Part shown: positions 22,676 through 34,311 of the stretch, in pieces
Layout: each line of letters opens with the position of its first letter
How positions within the stretch are numbered: the first letter of the stretch is position 1
Origin: Marsupella aquatica
Lineage: Eukaryota; Marchantiophyta
Direction of reading: 5' to 3'
NCBI GenBank assembly: GCA_973895155.1
Contig: OZ316892.1
Location: 9,176,001-9,240,000, forward strand
DNA length: 64,000 nt
Position numbers and translations under genes: made by a program
The notes under the pieces: generated by a model
Databases searched by the model: none
What the model saw: the letters and a program-made list of their open reading frames with translations, nothing else
Told to the model about the DNA's origin: nothing

Positions 22676-24050
22676 GACTGTGACTTATTTGCGCTGCCGC
22701 GACATTGGAGAGGATCGAGGTAGACTGAGTGCTGCTGCTGCCACAAGTTCTGGAGTGAGTTCGGAGAGGAGGTACATTGTGAGGCTGACTGTTACTTAGT
22801 TCGGATCGAGCTTGATAGAAACTGATGAGGTCTCCACCATAGCTTTTTGCTTGTTTCCCTCCCGGTTTCCCTGCGTTCTGCTTTCTTCTTATGTTTCTCT
22901 CTTTATATGTGTTAGGAGGACGACAACACTATAGAGGAAGGTTGGCGGAAAGGAGGTGATACTCCTGGCTTATGTGGGCCCTTGAAGGTTGCTCCTCTTG
23001 CAAATGTTGCCGCACATCGATGTTAGTTGCTATCTGTTTGCTAGCATTTCCTCTTTGCCTGCGACGTGTTCCTTTCCTTTCATATCAAAGGAGGGCAATG
23101 CTGGCTAGAGGATTGCTGCTCTGCTGCTGCTCTCTGGTTCTTTAGCTACGGGATTGAGCTGTGTGATTGCTTGCAGAAAGACGCAGACCCAGAAGGAATG
23201 CTTGGTGAGGGCGGAAGAGTGAAGGAAGTCTTTCATCTGCCAGGTTAGAATCTATCACTTCGCTTGCAAACTTCACAGGAGTGACAAACAAAGTCTATGT
23301 TGTCACAGTCACAAGCCTGTGTGATTGCATTGCCTTGAAAAGAGCTACCCTGAAATCCAGCATAGAAGCTTCTGAAAAGTTGCACATCTGATCCCCACTC
23401 GCATTGGCAGGATTGTCCGTTTAGGGTGAACTCAGCAAGGGACATTCTATTTGGTCCCATTGCTTGGTGGTTCTCGGAGATTAGTTATTTCTTGGTGATT
23501 GGTGCTTCCTTTGTGATCGGTGCTCGATCTTTGTTGTGATCGGTGCTTGGTGCTCGATCTTCATTGTGATTAGTGCTCGCTATCCAAATCAGATCCAATC
23601 TGATCCTGCACTGTGTTGTGCAGTGAGGTATGAATGTTGCTATGAATGACTCATTTTGTGGGTTCCAAAGTGAATGAAAGTCTTCTTTGGTTTTGTTTTG
23701 TTGCAGCTTGGCTTAGCAGAATGCACAGCTAGAGTTGCCTTCAATGTAGGACCTCAAGGTAGAATTGCGGAGGTGGTAGACAGACAAACCCTCAGAGTCT
23801 AAATCTTCTCGAAGTATTGAATAGGCAACCTATGGTGTTCGGTTACCTATTCATAGTATCTGGCACCCACCATGCTTCACTATTCAAGAGTGAAAACTAC
23901 CATGCTTCACTATTCAAGAGTGAAAACTATAAGTTGTTGGGTGATGATGAATGCAATTTACAAGATATTCAGCTTCATGATGTAAATTCATTGAATGTAT
24001 TGGACATGCGCATCAATTTGCACAATTGGCTCTACACTATTGAGGTATTT
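22676..24050. other. Intergenic with small repeats, no gene seen
   Basis: A 'gtgatcggtgctcgatctt' motif recurs with variation at 23,500-23,580. A 30-bp perfect tandem duplication ('ccatgcttcactattcaaga...') lies at about 23,870-23,930 inside a short plus frame, giving a repeated HASLFKSENY. The frame has no recognisable family. Confidence 0.4.
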
Positions 24051-24054
24051 TACT

Positions 24055-24240
24055 TTCCTTAATAGGAATTTTTTAAATCATCATAAAACTTTCCAAAAAG
24101 TTTTATAGGGGTAAACAATTCAAAAAATGGTCGCTTTTCAGAAAGTAAGGGAGTGGGGGAAAAAAATTCACTTTAAAGTTAGGGGGTCCAGACCCTAAAA
24201 CGTCGCACGTGATGTAGAGCCCTACATACAGTGACCCCCC
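24055..24240 (+). mobile_element. M2 MITE fragment (right half)
   Basis: It matches the right half of 14,320-14,616: 'ttttataggggt', 'agggggtccagaccctaaaacgt' and a terminal 'cagtgacccccc'. The left half is missing or diverged. Confidence 0.7.
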
Positions 24241-24939
24241 TCCAAGGAAGGGGCATAAGTGGTGAATACAGCTCTAGTGGAGAGTTAAGCCCCATTGCAA
24301 GGTGTTGACAGCAACGTAATCAAAGAAATCAATTTGCAATGGCTAAGTTTGTGACGATATTGTGACATTTTTTCATCAAGAAAGGGAGGTGGGCATTTTC
24401 TGAAGCTGCATTTCTTGAGTCAATAACGGTCCTTTGAGTGTGTGCAAGTTATACAACCACACAGTATCCACCAAATGTTCACCTCACAAATCAAACTCAA
24501 ACTCAAACTCAAAACTCAGCTGAAGATTGTTCCTCCGTTTCTTTGACACAATATGACAAAATGGCAGTTACCTTGTTCACAATCATCTTTCGTTGGTATC
24601 TCTCTCATCAAACAAGAGAGGATTGAGTATGAGCCGTTACTTATGTTAGTTTAGAGGTGCCCAGTTATCTAGCTAATTACATAGTAAACAATTTAAAAGC
24701 ACTCAAAAGGTACTAATACAGTTACAGTGAAAAAATGACATCTCTTCCTTTGTATTGTGGTTTTTTTATGTTTAATACTTACGGCATGGCGCCGAGCATG
24801 GCGCCCTATAAGTTACACAGTTAATATGAACACAAACATGACAAGCGGGATGACAAGGACCTTTTTGTTTTCCACAAAATTAACCTGTTATGTCCTGTTT
24901 GTCACATCCTCGCTGATGTGGTGCATCCTTGTTCCAAGA
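24241..24939. other. Intergenic, no gene seen
   Basis: No supported coding region. A short CAAACT microsatellite ('aaactcaaactcaaactca') lies at about 24,490-24,515. Confidence 0.4.
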
Positions 24940-24942
24940 TTT

Positions 24943-25022
24943 CTTACATTTTAGGGGGTCTAAGGCCTAAAAATGCATGTTGCATGTGATGGGGAGGTCT
25001 CCATATATAGTGAGACCCCCAA
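24943..25022 (+). mobile_element. M2 MITE terminal fragment
   Basis: 'ttacattttagggggtc', 'aaggcctaaaa' and the terminal 'tagtgagaccccc' match the last 80 bp of the intact copy at 14,320-14,616. Confidence 0.75.
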
Positions 25023-25796
25023 GGCATAACCTTCACCTGATGAGCTTCTAGGTATATGACTACCTCAGTATTTCCTGACATTTTGTACAACATTCTTGGG
25101 GAAGATCCTTGCTTGCCTTCCGCATTGATATTAATGATTAGTCTATTTTTCTCTAGAGCCCACCTGGCCACCATGTTAATAACTCATACACACAATCTTT
25201 TAAGCGTGTTTGTTAAAGGTTTGGGGGATGGCTTTGATTGCTTGTTTGTATTTGCAACAAACATGCACAAATGGCGTCCACTTTACATGTCTTCATGAAT
25301 CCCATGGCTCTCATATATGCAGACCACTAATTTGGCATCTTTAGTGAGTGTGTCAAAGTACTACAAAAGTTTCAAAACTATAGGGCGAGCTATAGGGTCC
25401 ATGTTTAAAAGCACAACAACGGCCCTCACATCAGAAAAGAACTTACACAACATATGATGTTGAACATGATTTTTATATATCTTTGCAAAATGAGACTCAA
25501 CTATGTACTTACTATGTGTCTTCAGTCCTGATTCCTTACAAGCACAGAATTTCTGCCTGCCTGGTTTGCCTGAACATATATGTAAATTAGGCAGATCATG
25601 AAACCACGGAGCGACCATTATGTTCTAGCTCCAGGTCATTGTATCAAATGAATCGCTATAACCTTGATCGAAGAAGAAACATCTTGAACAGATGGAAATT
25701 TTTAATCGTACCATGTTCTTGCCAAGCAACAACCCTTCTTGTGCATTCTCCTATACTGGGTTTTGTTGAGATTTCTCTAAATGAAGGTACATTTCC
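25023..25796. other. Intergenic, no gene seen
   Basis: Short open frames on both strands carry no recognisable domain. Confidence 0.4.
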
Positions 25797-27389
25797 CACT
25801 AGAGCTTTTTGGTCATACCTGCCTCATTTTTTAGGACAGTCAAATAAGACAAATGACTAAAACTCCCATCAGTCATTTATGGGTGTCTGAAATGACACAA
25901 ATATTTGGAAATGACACGGTGTCCAAAGCCACTGAATGTACGGCCGTCAGTCATTTGTCCATGTCTTTAATGACATTCAAAATGACACATATCTAAACAA
26001 ATGATATTAGAACATGTGGCAATTACACAAGTGCACACAATGTTGTCATTATAAGTCATATAAGATATGTTGTAAATGACATAATAATAAACCAATCCTG
26101 TTGCAACACGTGGCATGACACCAAGGATACACCTCTTTTTTCTAGTCATTAACGACATTTCGGAAATGACTAAATATGTTTCCACCAATGAAAATATGAC
26201 ACATGGCCCAATGCTAGTTGACCAGGTGGGCGATATTAGTAGTCATTTCAGTCATGTCTCAAATGACTATTGCAAATGACAGCTATTTAGCAAGTGAACA
26301 TGCAACACATGTAGTCATTATGGAGTCATTTGAGAGTCACATAGGGTGTCATTTAAGATGTCATATGGCATGTCAATTAGGGTTGTCATATGAGATGTCA
26401 TTAGGTGACGTCATTTGGGATGTCATTGGGGTGTCTCAAGTTTTAGGGTTCATGGGAGGTGAAATCTTGCACAGATTCACAATATGGGTATTCAAAATGA
26501 AATCCACAATGCGTCCACAACAAGACCCACAACAAGATTAAAAATGTAAGCATGTTACATCACAATGATTGGAAACCACTAAACAATAACAAAAACATCG
26601 TGTATATGACATTCACAATAAAGAACTCAAAGAACTCCTAGATCTTATATTGAAAGGATCCAAACATTTTTATTATTTCAAACAATTGTACATTTCAGAA
26701 ACTGTCAATAGATCTACTATGTGGGCAATCATGACCATCTAATCCTATCCCCCAAACTAGCTTATGCTCCTTGAACTTTGTCAAACTTGCGCAAGGAGTG
26801 ATTTCATTGCTCACCAGAAATTGATCATGGCAAGACATGTATAATTGATGCAACAGCAGTCCTGTAATCACACACAAGAGTTGTGAGACATCATGTAATC
26901 TCTATTATATTATGTGAAATAATTGTTAGACAGTCTGGTTTCAATTGGTTAGACAAAATGAAAATTCAAATGGGCATAGGCTCTGTTGGGACATTCTTCA
27001 CCTGGGCAGAGGAATATGATGAGCTCAATCTAACAGTTAAAGGTACAATTGGAGCATACCAGTTGCACTATGATCTCAAGGATTACTTCCTCCTGCATGA
27101 AGAATTACTTTAACCTTTCAGGAATTAATCCCAACTTTGCCATGCCAACTTGAGAATCAAAACTACTGCACTACACAAAAACTTCACTACATTTATACTT
27201 TAATCTGTACAAGTGATATGCAGTAAGTAGCTTATTGCAAGACACACACAAAGGTAGAATAGAAAAAAAAATTATCACCTTATAATGTGAAGTCCTCAAA
27301 ACCCATAGGATGGCCATAGCATTACTGTACACAACAGAGAACAAACTAGAGTTATGTTAAAAGAGATTAACATGCTTGTGAGCACAGCG

Positions 27390-27665
27390 CCTCTCAGATC
27401 CCCCCTCCTTATGCTGCATCAACTTTGTGGCCCAGAAGTGGCCCAGAAGTATCAATAGGTTGTCCTATTCATGCTCTCTCGTTTTCTATTATGCAATCAC
27501 CAAGGCCACAAGAGATGAGAAACTTCTTGGACCTAACTTTGATTCATTAAAAATGAGAACTCCCCAAATTAGAATTAAGGATGCTTCTAAGCTTTGAGGC
27601 GCCCAGATCCCTCCCCAACCTTATCCTGCATCCACTTCGTGCCCGCCCAGAAGTGTCCATTGCCG
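27390..27665 (+). repeat. Imperfect local duplication
   Basis: The block 'gcgcc...cagatccc.cc...ccttatgctgcat' with 'gcccagaagtg' at about 27,388-27,450 recurs at about 27,598-27,660. Its function is unknown. Confidence 0.55.
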
Positions 27666-28807
27666 AGAACACTTGAAACGCTGCATTGGAGATATACACA
27701 TGTTCAGATTTCTCAGACAGCAGTCTACAAAACAAAGAGGGACAGAGAGAAAACGTGATAGCCAAAAAAACAAGGGAGAGAGAAAAAGATTGCCACCTGC
27801 CAACTACCAGGTCATTTTCTACTTCAGAAAATTCCATGCAAAAATCTCTATACAGATCCCTTAGATGTGGTACAGTCCTTACACAACTCTTGAAATGAGT
27901 GCAGGACCTGAGTGTCAATGGAAACGTAGCAAGCCAGAGGCAATTCTTTAAATCCAAAATGTTTTTTTGCAGAGATTCGTTTTCAAAACCTCTCTAGGCC
28001 GACATACCTGTAAAGCAACATAATTTTGAGTTAATGACATTGTCAATCCGCAACAAAACTGAGAGTACTATGATGCATTAGGATGATCTCTTCAATCTGC
28101 TTCTAAAGACTCCAAGATCAAAAATTTTACTTAAGATTTGAAATAGTTACACTAAATTGAATTTCTTAGATTTTTGCAGAACTTTTCTTGACAGCTATTT
28201 TTGATTTGACATTCCCGAGTCAAATCCTAATGAAATTCTGCATGGAATACATCATTGGAAAGATCTTCAAGAGACAATTCTAATGAGCCAATGATTGTCA
28301 ACATTCATCAAGAATTGAGTGAGTAATTTGAAAAATGGATTTTGCAGTTCATTGTGTGGACATTGGAACTTGAAAAAATACACGTACCGTATTGAGAAGA
28401 AACTTGAACACTAGAACAACTTTGGCACCAGCAGGTTGATCCACGTTGGGCGCATGAGCAAGAGTATCAACATAGCTAGGTCGATTTCCAACAAAACAGT
28501 CTTCCAACACCAAGATTTGTGGTTCAAACAAATAGAAAAAGTCTATCCAAAGCTTCTGTATTCTCCCACAAACATATGGAACAATGCAGAAAATAGGGAA
28601 CACTAACTCTGTGTCGTAGTGCAATTCAGCGAGACCTTGCTCTGACTACAAAGGTACGCATTGTTCGAATGAGCCGCTGCCTTATCCTTGAGTCCCCGAT
28701 CCACTTCCTCCTCAAATATTCCACCACTGCCACTAGATACCATGAAAGCTAGGCGTAAGAAATATTAGGCAGTTTTGCTAGCGCAAGTGCTGAGCTCATA
28801 AGCAGGA

Positions 28808-28985
28808 CAGGTTTCAGCGAGACTGAAACAAGCTCTTGCATTTTCAAATTGGGTAGCGGCTGGAAGGTCGCTAGGACAGGAGGAAGCTGTGAGCATAGCA
28901 GGTTTCAGCGATTGAAACAAGCTCTTGCATTTTCAAATTGGGTAGAGGCAGGAAGGTGGCTAGGACAGGAGGAAGTCGTCACCCA
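28808..28985 (+). repeat. Two-copy tandem repeat, unit about 91 bp
   Basis: 'gcaggttt/gacaggtttcagcga' followed by 'gaaacaagctcttgcatt' and 'ctaggacaggaggaag' occurs twice in succession, starting near 28,811 and 28,902, with few differences. Confidence 0.85.
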
Positions 28986-30589
28986 GGTCGGGAGAAACCC
29001 TCAGAAAAGACAAAGGTAAGGTGAATGTCAGGTTGGAAGAAACCCTTACCAAAGATAAAACGTGAGGTACAAGCGCAGGCTCAGGCCATTGGATAGACGG
29101 TGCTCAAGCTTTGGAAAACTCATGAGTAAATTTACATGGGTGTAAGTCTTGACTTAAATACCCTATAACAGAGGTGTAAATAGTGTGTAAATCATATGTA
29201 AACAGGGTGTAAATGGGCTAGTTGATAAAAAAGCTGAAGAATTTGTTGTGATGAAGAAGTGCATCTAAAAGAGTGAACAAACTAGGGTCATTAGTGTGAA
29301 AGATAGACATTAGATCCACAACTCCATAGAATTTAATTAGAGTTTGAAAAGCCTAAATTAAAGCACCCCAAAGTAGTGAAGGCAACACTTTTTGGGAGTG
29401 AGATTTTGACAGTGCAAAATGAAGACGTAGTAAATGCCATTTTACACTACAAGTAGCTCCTTGTAGGCCTGTAAAAAAGATTACAAATTGGTGTTAAGCT
29501 TGGTTTTAGAACCCAAGTTGACACCGGCCCGAGTCAATCTGGATGACCTTTTAAGTGTAAGGGTTGAGTTCCAAAGCCAAAGTAGAAGTGAGAAGTTGTG
29601 AGGGAATGTACATGGGTGCAAGGCTTGACTTATAGACCCTATAAAGAATGTGTAAATGGGCTAGCTGACAAGGAAAATTGCAAACTAGTGATTTTTATTG
29701 TACCCTTCCTTTACCAGACCACCAGACTATTTAATATGGAGAAGGGGAATTTGGGGCACAACTGTTTTTTTTATTTGGGGTATCAGAACAATTTTAATCA
29801 ATGTAAAAAAAGTTGTCAAACCATTCACATCCAGCCAAACTTTAAACCCTTAGAACTTTTCAGGTTATTGCTTTTCCCACAACGTCTTTGAAGAATACAC
29901 TCAATCCTATACCCTCCCCTTTATGTATGAAACTAATGGTTTAGAGTTTGGCCAGATGACTGTGTCTAAACTAGTCTTTGGACAAAAAGACACTAAATCC
30001 TGTACCCACCTGTTTATGTTATATCTGAATTAGGGACCCTAAACCTTGAATCTAAATGGAGTGCAAACAACCTAAAGGCACGGTTAAGGGACATCACCAA
30101 TGACATCAACAATTACACCAACAACGGCATAGTAGGGAATGACCAATAAACGTACAAAATAAAAAGAACTCAGCGTCCATATCGGGCTCCATATCCAAAG
30201 GCTCCAGAAATTGTAACTGTACGTGCACTACCAGTAGGAGCCAAAAGTCAGCAAGTTTTGTTTGTCTCAGACCCTCTTGACCTTGCTCTTGTCAGGTAGT
30301 GTGGTGTATGCCTGGGTGTATGTAGGGCCGTATGTATGCCACAATAAGGCCCAACTCTAAACCCTCTGCCTGAACAGGTCATTTTCTGATGATACTCTGT
30401 CAATGATGCACAAAATGGCATGTGTAATGGTGGAAATTGGAGTCATTTGGTAGATATGACCCAACATGTGATTGTGTCAATGACAGTAGTTCAGATCATT
30501 GGCTTTTATGACACTCCATTGGGCACAAATGACACAATGGAGGACTCAACCCCAGAAAAGGGATATCGCACAGTGGAATAACTAGTAAC

Positions 30590-32560
30590 CTAGGGTTCAC
30601 AATTACCCTATCCCGCACCATTTGGGGTGGGTGACATACTTAATGTGGGGTTCATCCCAAGATATAGCCAATCAAACGCTAGCTCAGGCTCTAGCAAGTC
30701 ATATTCTCCATGGCTTATTGGGTGACTACTAGATTGCCATCATCAATGACTTGTACGTTCACATCTGATTCATGTCATTTGCAAAAATGATGTCTCATAG
30801 CACTCCAGAGATTTATGACTAAAATATTCAGTCATGCGTGCAAATGACCCATAAGTTCTTGCAAATGACAACATGAGAACCCCTTGCACCACTTTGGGCA
30901 AATAACTCCAAAGTCATACAACTCGGGAGTGTTTTGCCCAAAGTTGGGTGATGCCCAGGTTCCATGGTGCAAAACGTATACCTCAAAAAGGTTTGTGGAT
31001 GCAAAGTGGCATAACTAGTGGCCCATGGTTGATGAGTACCCTATCTCGCACCATGTGGAGTGGGTAGCATTTTTAATTGCGGGCTCTTATCACCAATATG
31101 GCCAATCAGCCCCTCAAGGCCCTCCGGAGTTATATTATGCATGGCATACATGACCACAATATTGACATCCCAAATGACATGTTTCCATGTCATTTGCATA
31201 AATGACGTGTTGCAGCACTCATAAAATGACCAAAACATACAGTCACAAGTATCAATGACTCGGAATCCCTTGCCAATGACAAAAAGCAAGTGAATTGGAC
31301 CCCTTTGGGAAAAATCACTCCAAAGTCATACAAGTTGGGAGTGTTTTGCCCAAAGTTGGGTGACGCCCTTCCATGGTGCAAAAACTATATGTCAAAAAGG
31401 GTTGTGAAGGCAAAATGGCATAACTAGTGGCCCAGGGTCAATGAGTACCCTATCCCACACCATGTGGAGTGGGTAGCATTTTTAATTGCGGGCTCCTACC
31501 ACCAATATGGCCAATCAGCCCCTCAAGGCCCTCCGGAGTCATATTATGCATGGCATACATGACCACAATATTGACATCCCAAATGACATGTTTCCATGTC
31601 ATTTGCATAAATGACGTGTTGCAGCACTCATAAAATGACCAAAACATTCAGTCACAAGTATAAATGACTTGGAATCCCTTGCCAATGACAAAAAGCAAGT
31701 GAATTGGACCCCTTTGGGAAAATCACTCCAAAGTCATACAAGTTGGGAGTGTTTTGCCCAAAGTTGGGTGATGCCCTTCCATGGTGCACAAACTATACCT
31801 CAAAAAGGTTTGTGAAGGCAAAGTGGCATAGCTAGTGGCCCAGGGTGGACAAGTACCCTATCCCACACCAAGTGGGGTGGTTAGCATCCCTAATGGCTGG
31901 CCACCAGCACCAATATGGCCAATCATCCCCCTGAGGCCCCAACAAGTCATATTGTCTGCTACATGCATGGCTGCAACATTGACTTTATCAATGACTTCTT
32001 TTTGTGTCATACGCATGAATGACATCTCACAAGACTCCATAAATGACCAAAACATTCAGTCACACGCATAAATGACCCAAAATCCATTGCAAATGACAAA
32101 ATGCAAGTAGTTTGCACCCCTTTGGGCAAATCACTTCAAAGTCGATGCCGCATTTGTTCAAAGTCATACACCTCAATTGGGAGTGTTTTGCCCAAATTTG
32201 GGTGATGTCCTTTCAAGGTGCAAAACTTGGTTCATAAAAACTATTGCAAAGCCGAATTGGGATAACTAGTGGCCCAGAGTTGATGCGTACCCTATCCCAG
32301 ACCATGAGGAGTGGATAGCATCCTGAATGGCCGGCCCCTATGACCATTATTGCCAATCAGCCACCGGAGACCCTTAGGAGTCATATTGTGCATGACATAT
32401 TTGACCACAACATTGATATCCCAAATGATCTGTTTTCATGTCATTTGCATAAATGACGTTTTTCAGCACTTGTGAAATGACTAGTAGAAAGTTGAGTCAA
32501 AGCATAAATGACTTAATTCTTTGCAAATAATAGGAGTAATTGGAAAAAATGACATAAGCA
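30590..32560 (+). repeat. Tandem array of 409-434 bp units in the CACTA subterminal region
   Basis: About five units. The anchor 'tagcat..ttaattg.gggctc' (or its variants) occurs at about 30,633, 31,067, 31,476, 31,884 and 32,318. The second and third units are nearly identical; the outer ones are more diverged. Each unit holds several AAATGAC/GTCATTT motifs and the phrase 'ataactagtggccca'. Confidence 0.9.
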
Positions 32561-33326
32561 AATATAGGCATCTAGTACCTAAACCCTAAAGGTATGCCGG
32601 AGAGTGTTATTGGCAACCTTGCATACCCTGGTACTCCAATATGTGAAATGTGAATACGACTTAAGGAATGGTAACATTTCCAAAGTCCTTTGCATATATA
32701 GGAAATATGTAACTAATGGGTGCAAGTATAGATTCATACATACTTACTAGAGATGATGGAGCCTTTAAGTTGTATATCAATTATGAAACTCACAACAAAA
32801 GCAAGGTTTGTTGAGTCTCTAAATGTATTTATAATCTAATATGTACGTGCCCCCGGTCTTTATACTACCATTCATGTGGAAGACTTATCATACCCTAAAA
32901 CCCTAAATCAAATACTAAACCCTAAACCTCAAAATAGTCATTTATTGTTTATCATGTCATTAATCACTTTTGGTTTAAATGACTACTAAACACTGATATT
33001 TGCATATTTGTTTTATTAGTCATTAGTCACCGTTGTCCAAATGACTTCCCAAATGTAAAACATTGATATGATAGGGTTTTTGTCAATTGTGTCATTGACA
33101 AAGACTGTCCAAAATGACTACAACTCATCAGTGTTGTCATTATAGAAGTCAAAGTCATTTGGCTAATTGGTTTAAATGACTCTATTGCAATTACTAGTCA
33201 TTTTTTTCACTGTCATTATAGACAGTTATTTATGTGTCATTCATGTCCTGTCATTGAAATATATTGTCATTTAGGCACATAAGTCATATGTGTCATAGTC
33301 ATAAAAGGCCCCATTTTCTACTAGTG

Positions 33327-34311
33327 GCACCAGGTATAATTTCTGGCCTGATTAGGGTTTTCTTTTTCTTCCTGCCCAGGGTGGCTTTTGTCCCCTGGGT
33401 GGTTTGTGCTGGTTCCGGCCCTGTTCCGGCTCCTTTTTCACAAAAAACAAAAACAAAAAAGAACTCTCTAAACGCACTCTCTCAAGAAGACTGATCTGGT
33501 GTGCACTAAACCAGTTTTGTATTCCTGATAAGTGCAAACCCCCTAAAATTTGCACCTATTGATAAGTAGCCCTTTGCCAATGAGCAGTCTAGCTGGTGAC
33601 TTGTTACACAAATTGTACATCCTTGCAGTAAATTCAACTGTCCAACTCCATTTAAGTAAATTTTTAACTCTACTGAGAAAAGGCGTACACTTATCAGTAA
33701 ATGCAATATGATGGGATTGTGCACTTACTGGTAAGTGTACACCTTTTATTACTGGATTACAAAATGCACTTGTAGAGTATGTTTCTCTTATAAACCTGTC
33801 ATTTAGGAAGATCATTCCAGGCCTGTCTGCCCTTAGAAAAGATGCAAAAAAAGTGCAAAGTCCGTGCAAAATAAATGGGAATAACGTGATATCTTGCACT
33901 AAACCAGTTTTTGTGCTTACGGAGCGTGCGCTTAGACGATGCGTTGTCACCATCCTAAACAGTCTCACCAAATTCGTTCCTGTACAATATCCGATTCATA
34001 GCTGAAGTCTGAAGAGGAGAGTGTCTCTCTCTGCGTTTTCAATCTGTCACTGTACTCGAATACAGAGCAGCTAGAGCTCAATCGGATTGGCTAACTTTCG
34101 AAGCGAGTCGAATTGTTGTGGGCCAATTCGGTTCTGTGAGCAGGAAAAAAACTTTCCGGAAGCATACCTGAGACTGAAATGTTGGGATCGGTATATGTCA
34201 CCTTGATTGACAACCGGCAAGGAAATCGTTTGCAGCCTTCGTTTGAATTACCCAGTAGGTGGGCTCTGCAAGTCCGAGTCCGAGCAAAGATCTTGTTGTG
34301 GAAGATAAACA
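33327..34311. other. Aldose 1-epimerase 5' flank
   Basis: A pyrimidine-rich segment (33,350-33,440) and two direct copies of 'gcactaaaccagttttt/gt' (33,500 and 33,896) lie here. The last part should contain the promoter and 5' leader of the aldose 1-epimerase gene. No clear TATA element was picked. Confidence 0.4.

Larger units (their letters stand above)
25797..33326 (+). mobile_element. Probable CACTA (EnSpm) transposon, non-autonomous
   Basis: The right end, reverse complemented, reads CACTAGTAGAAAATGGGGCC, a typical plant CACTA terminus. The left candidate end, CACTAGAGCTTTTTGG, is a weaker match. GTCATTT/AAATGAC in both orientations crowds 25,850-26,440 and 30,360-33,310. This fits the arrays of short subterminal transposase-binding repeats known in CACTA elements. 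Flanking triplets (tcc and gca) do not match, so the left boundary may be wrong or the element old or composite. Internal sequence (26,500-30,300) has no recognisable transposase. Short frames at 26,883-27,113 (plus) and 27,547-27,957 (minus) are unassigned. Confidence 0.6.

Noticed and set aside
27547-27957. 136-codon minus-strand frame inside the CACTA candidate
   Set aside because: Considered as a transposase fragment, but no transposase motif is visible and plus-strand frames overlap it.
32486-33326. Shorter CACTA element starting at 'actagtagaaag'
   Set aside because: The sequence near 32,487 resembles a terminus but lacks the leading CAC, and its flank does not match the right side. 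It also lies inside the tandem array.
25794-33329. 3-bp target duplication for the CACTA candidate
   Set aside because: The triplets outside the assumed ends are tcc and gca, which do not match, so I do not claim a duplication.
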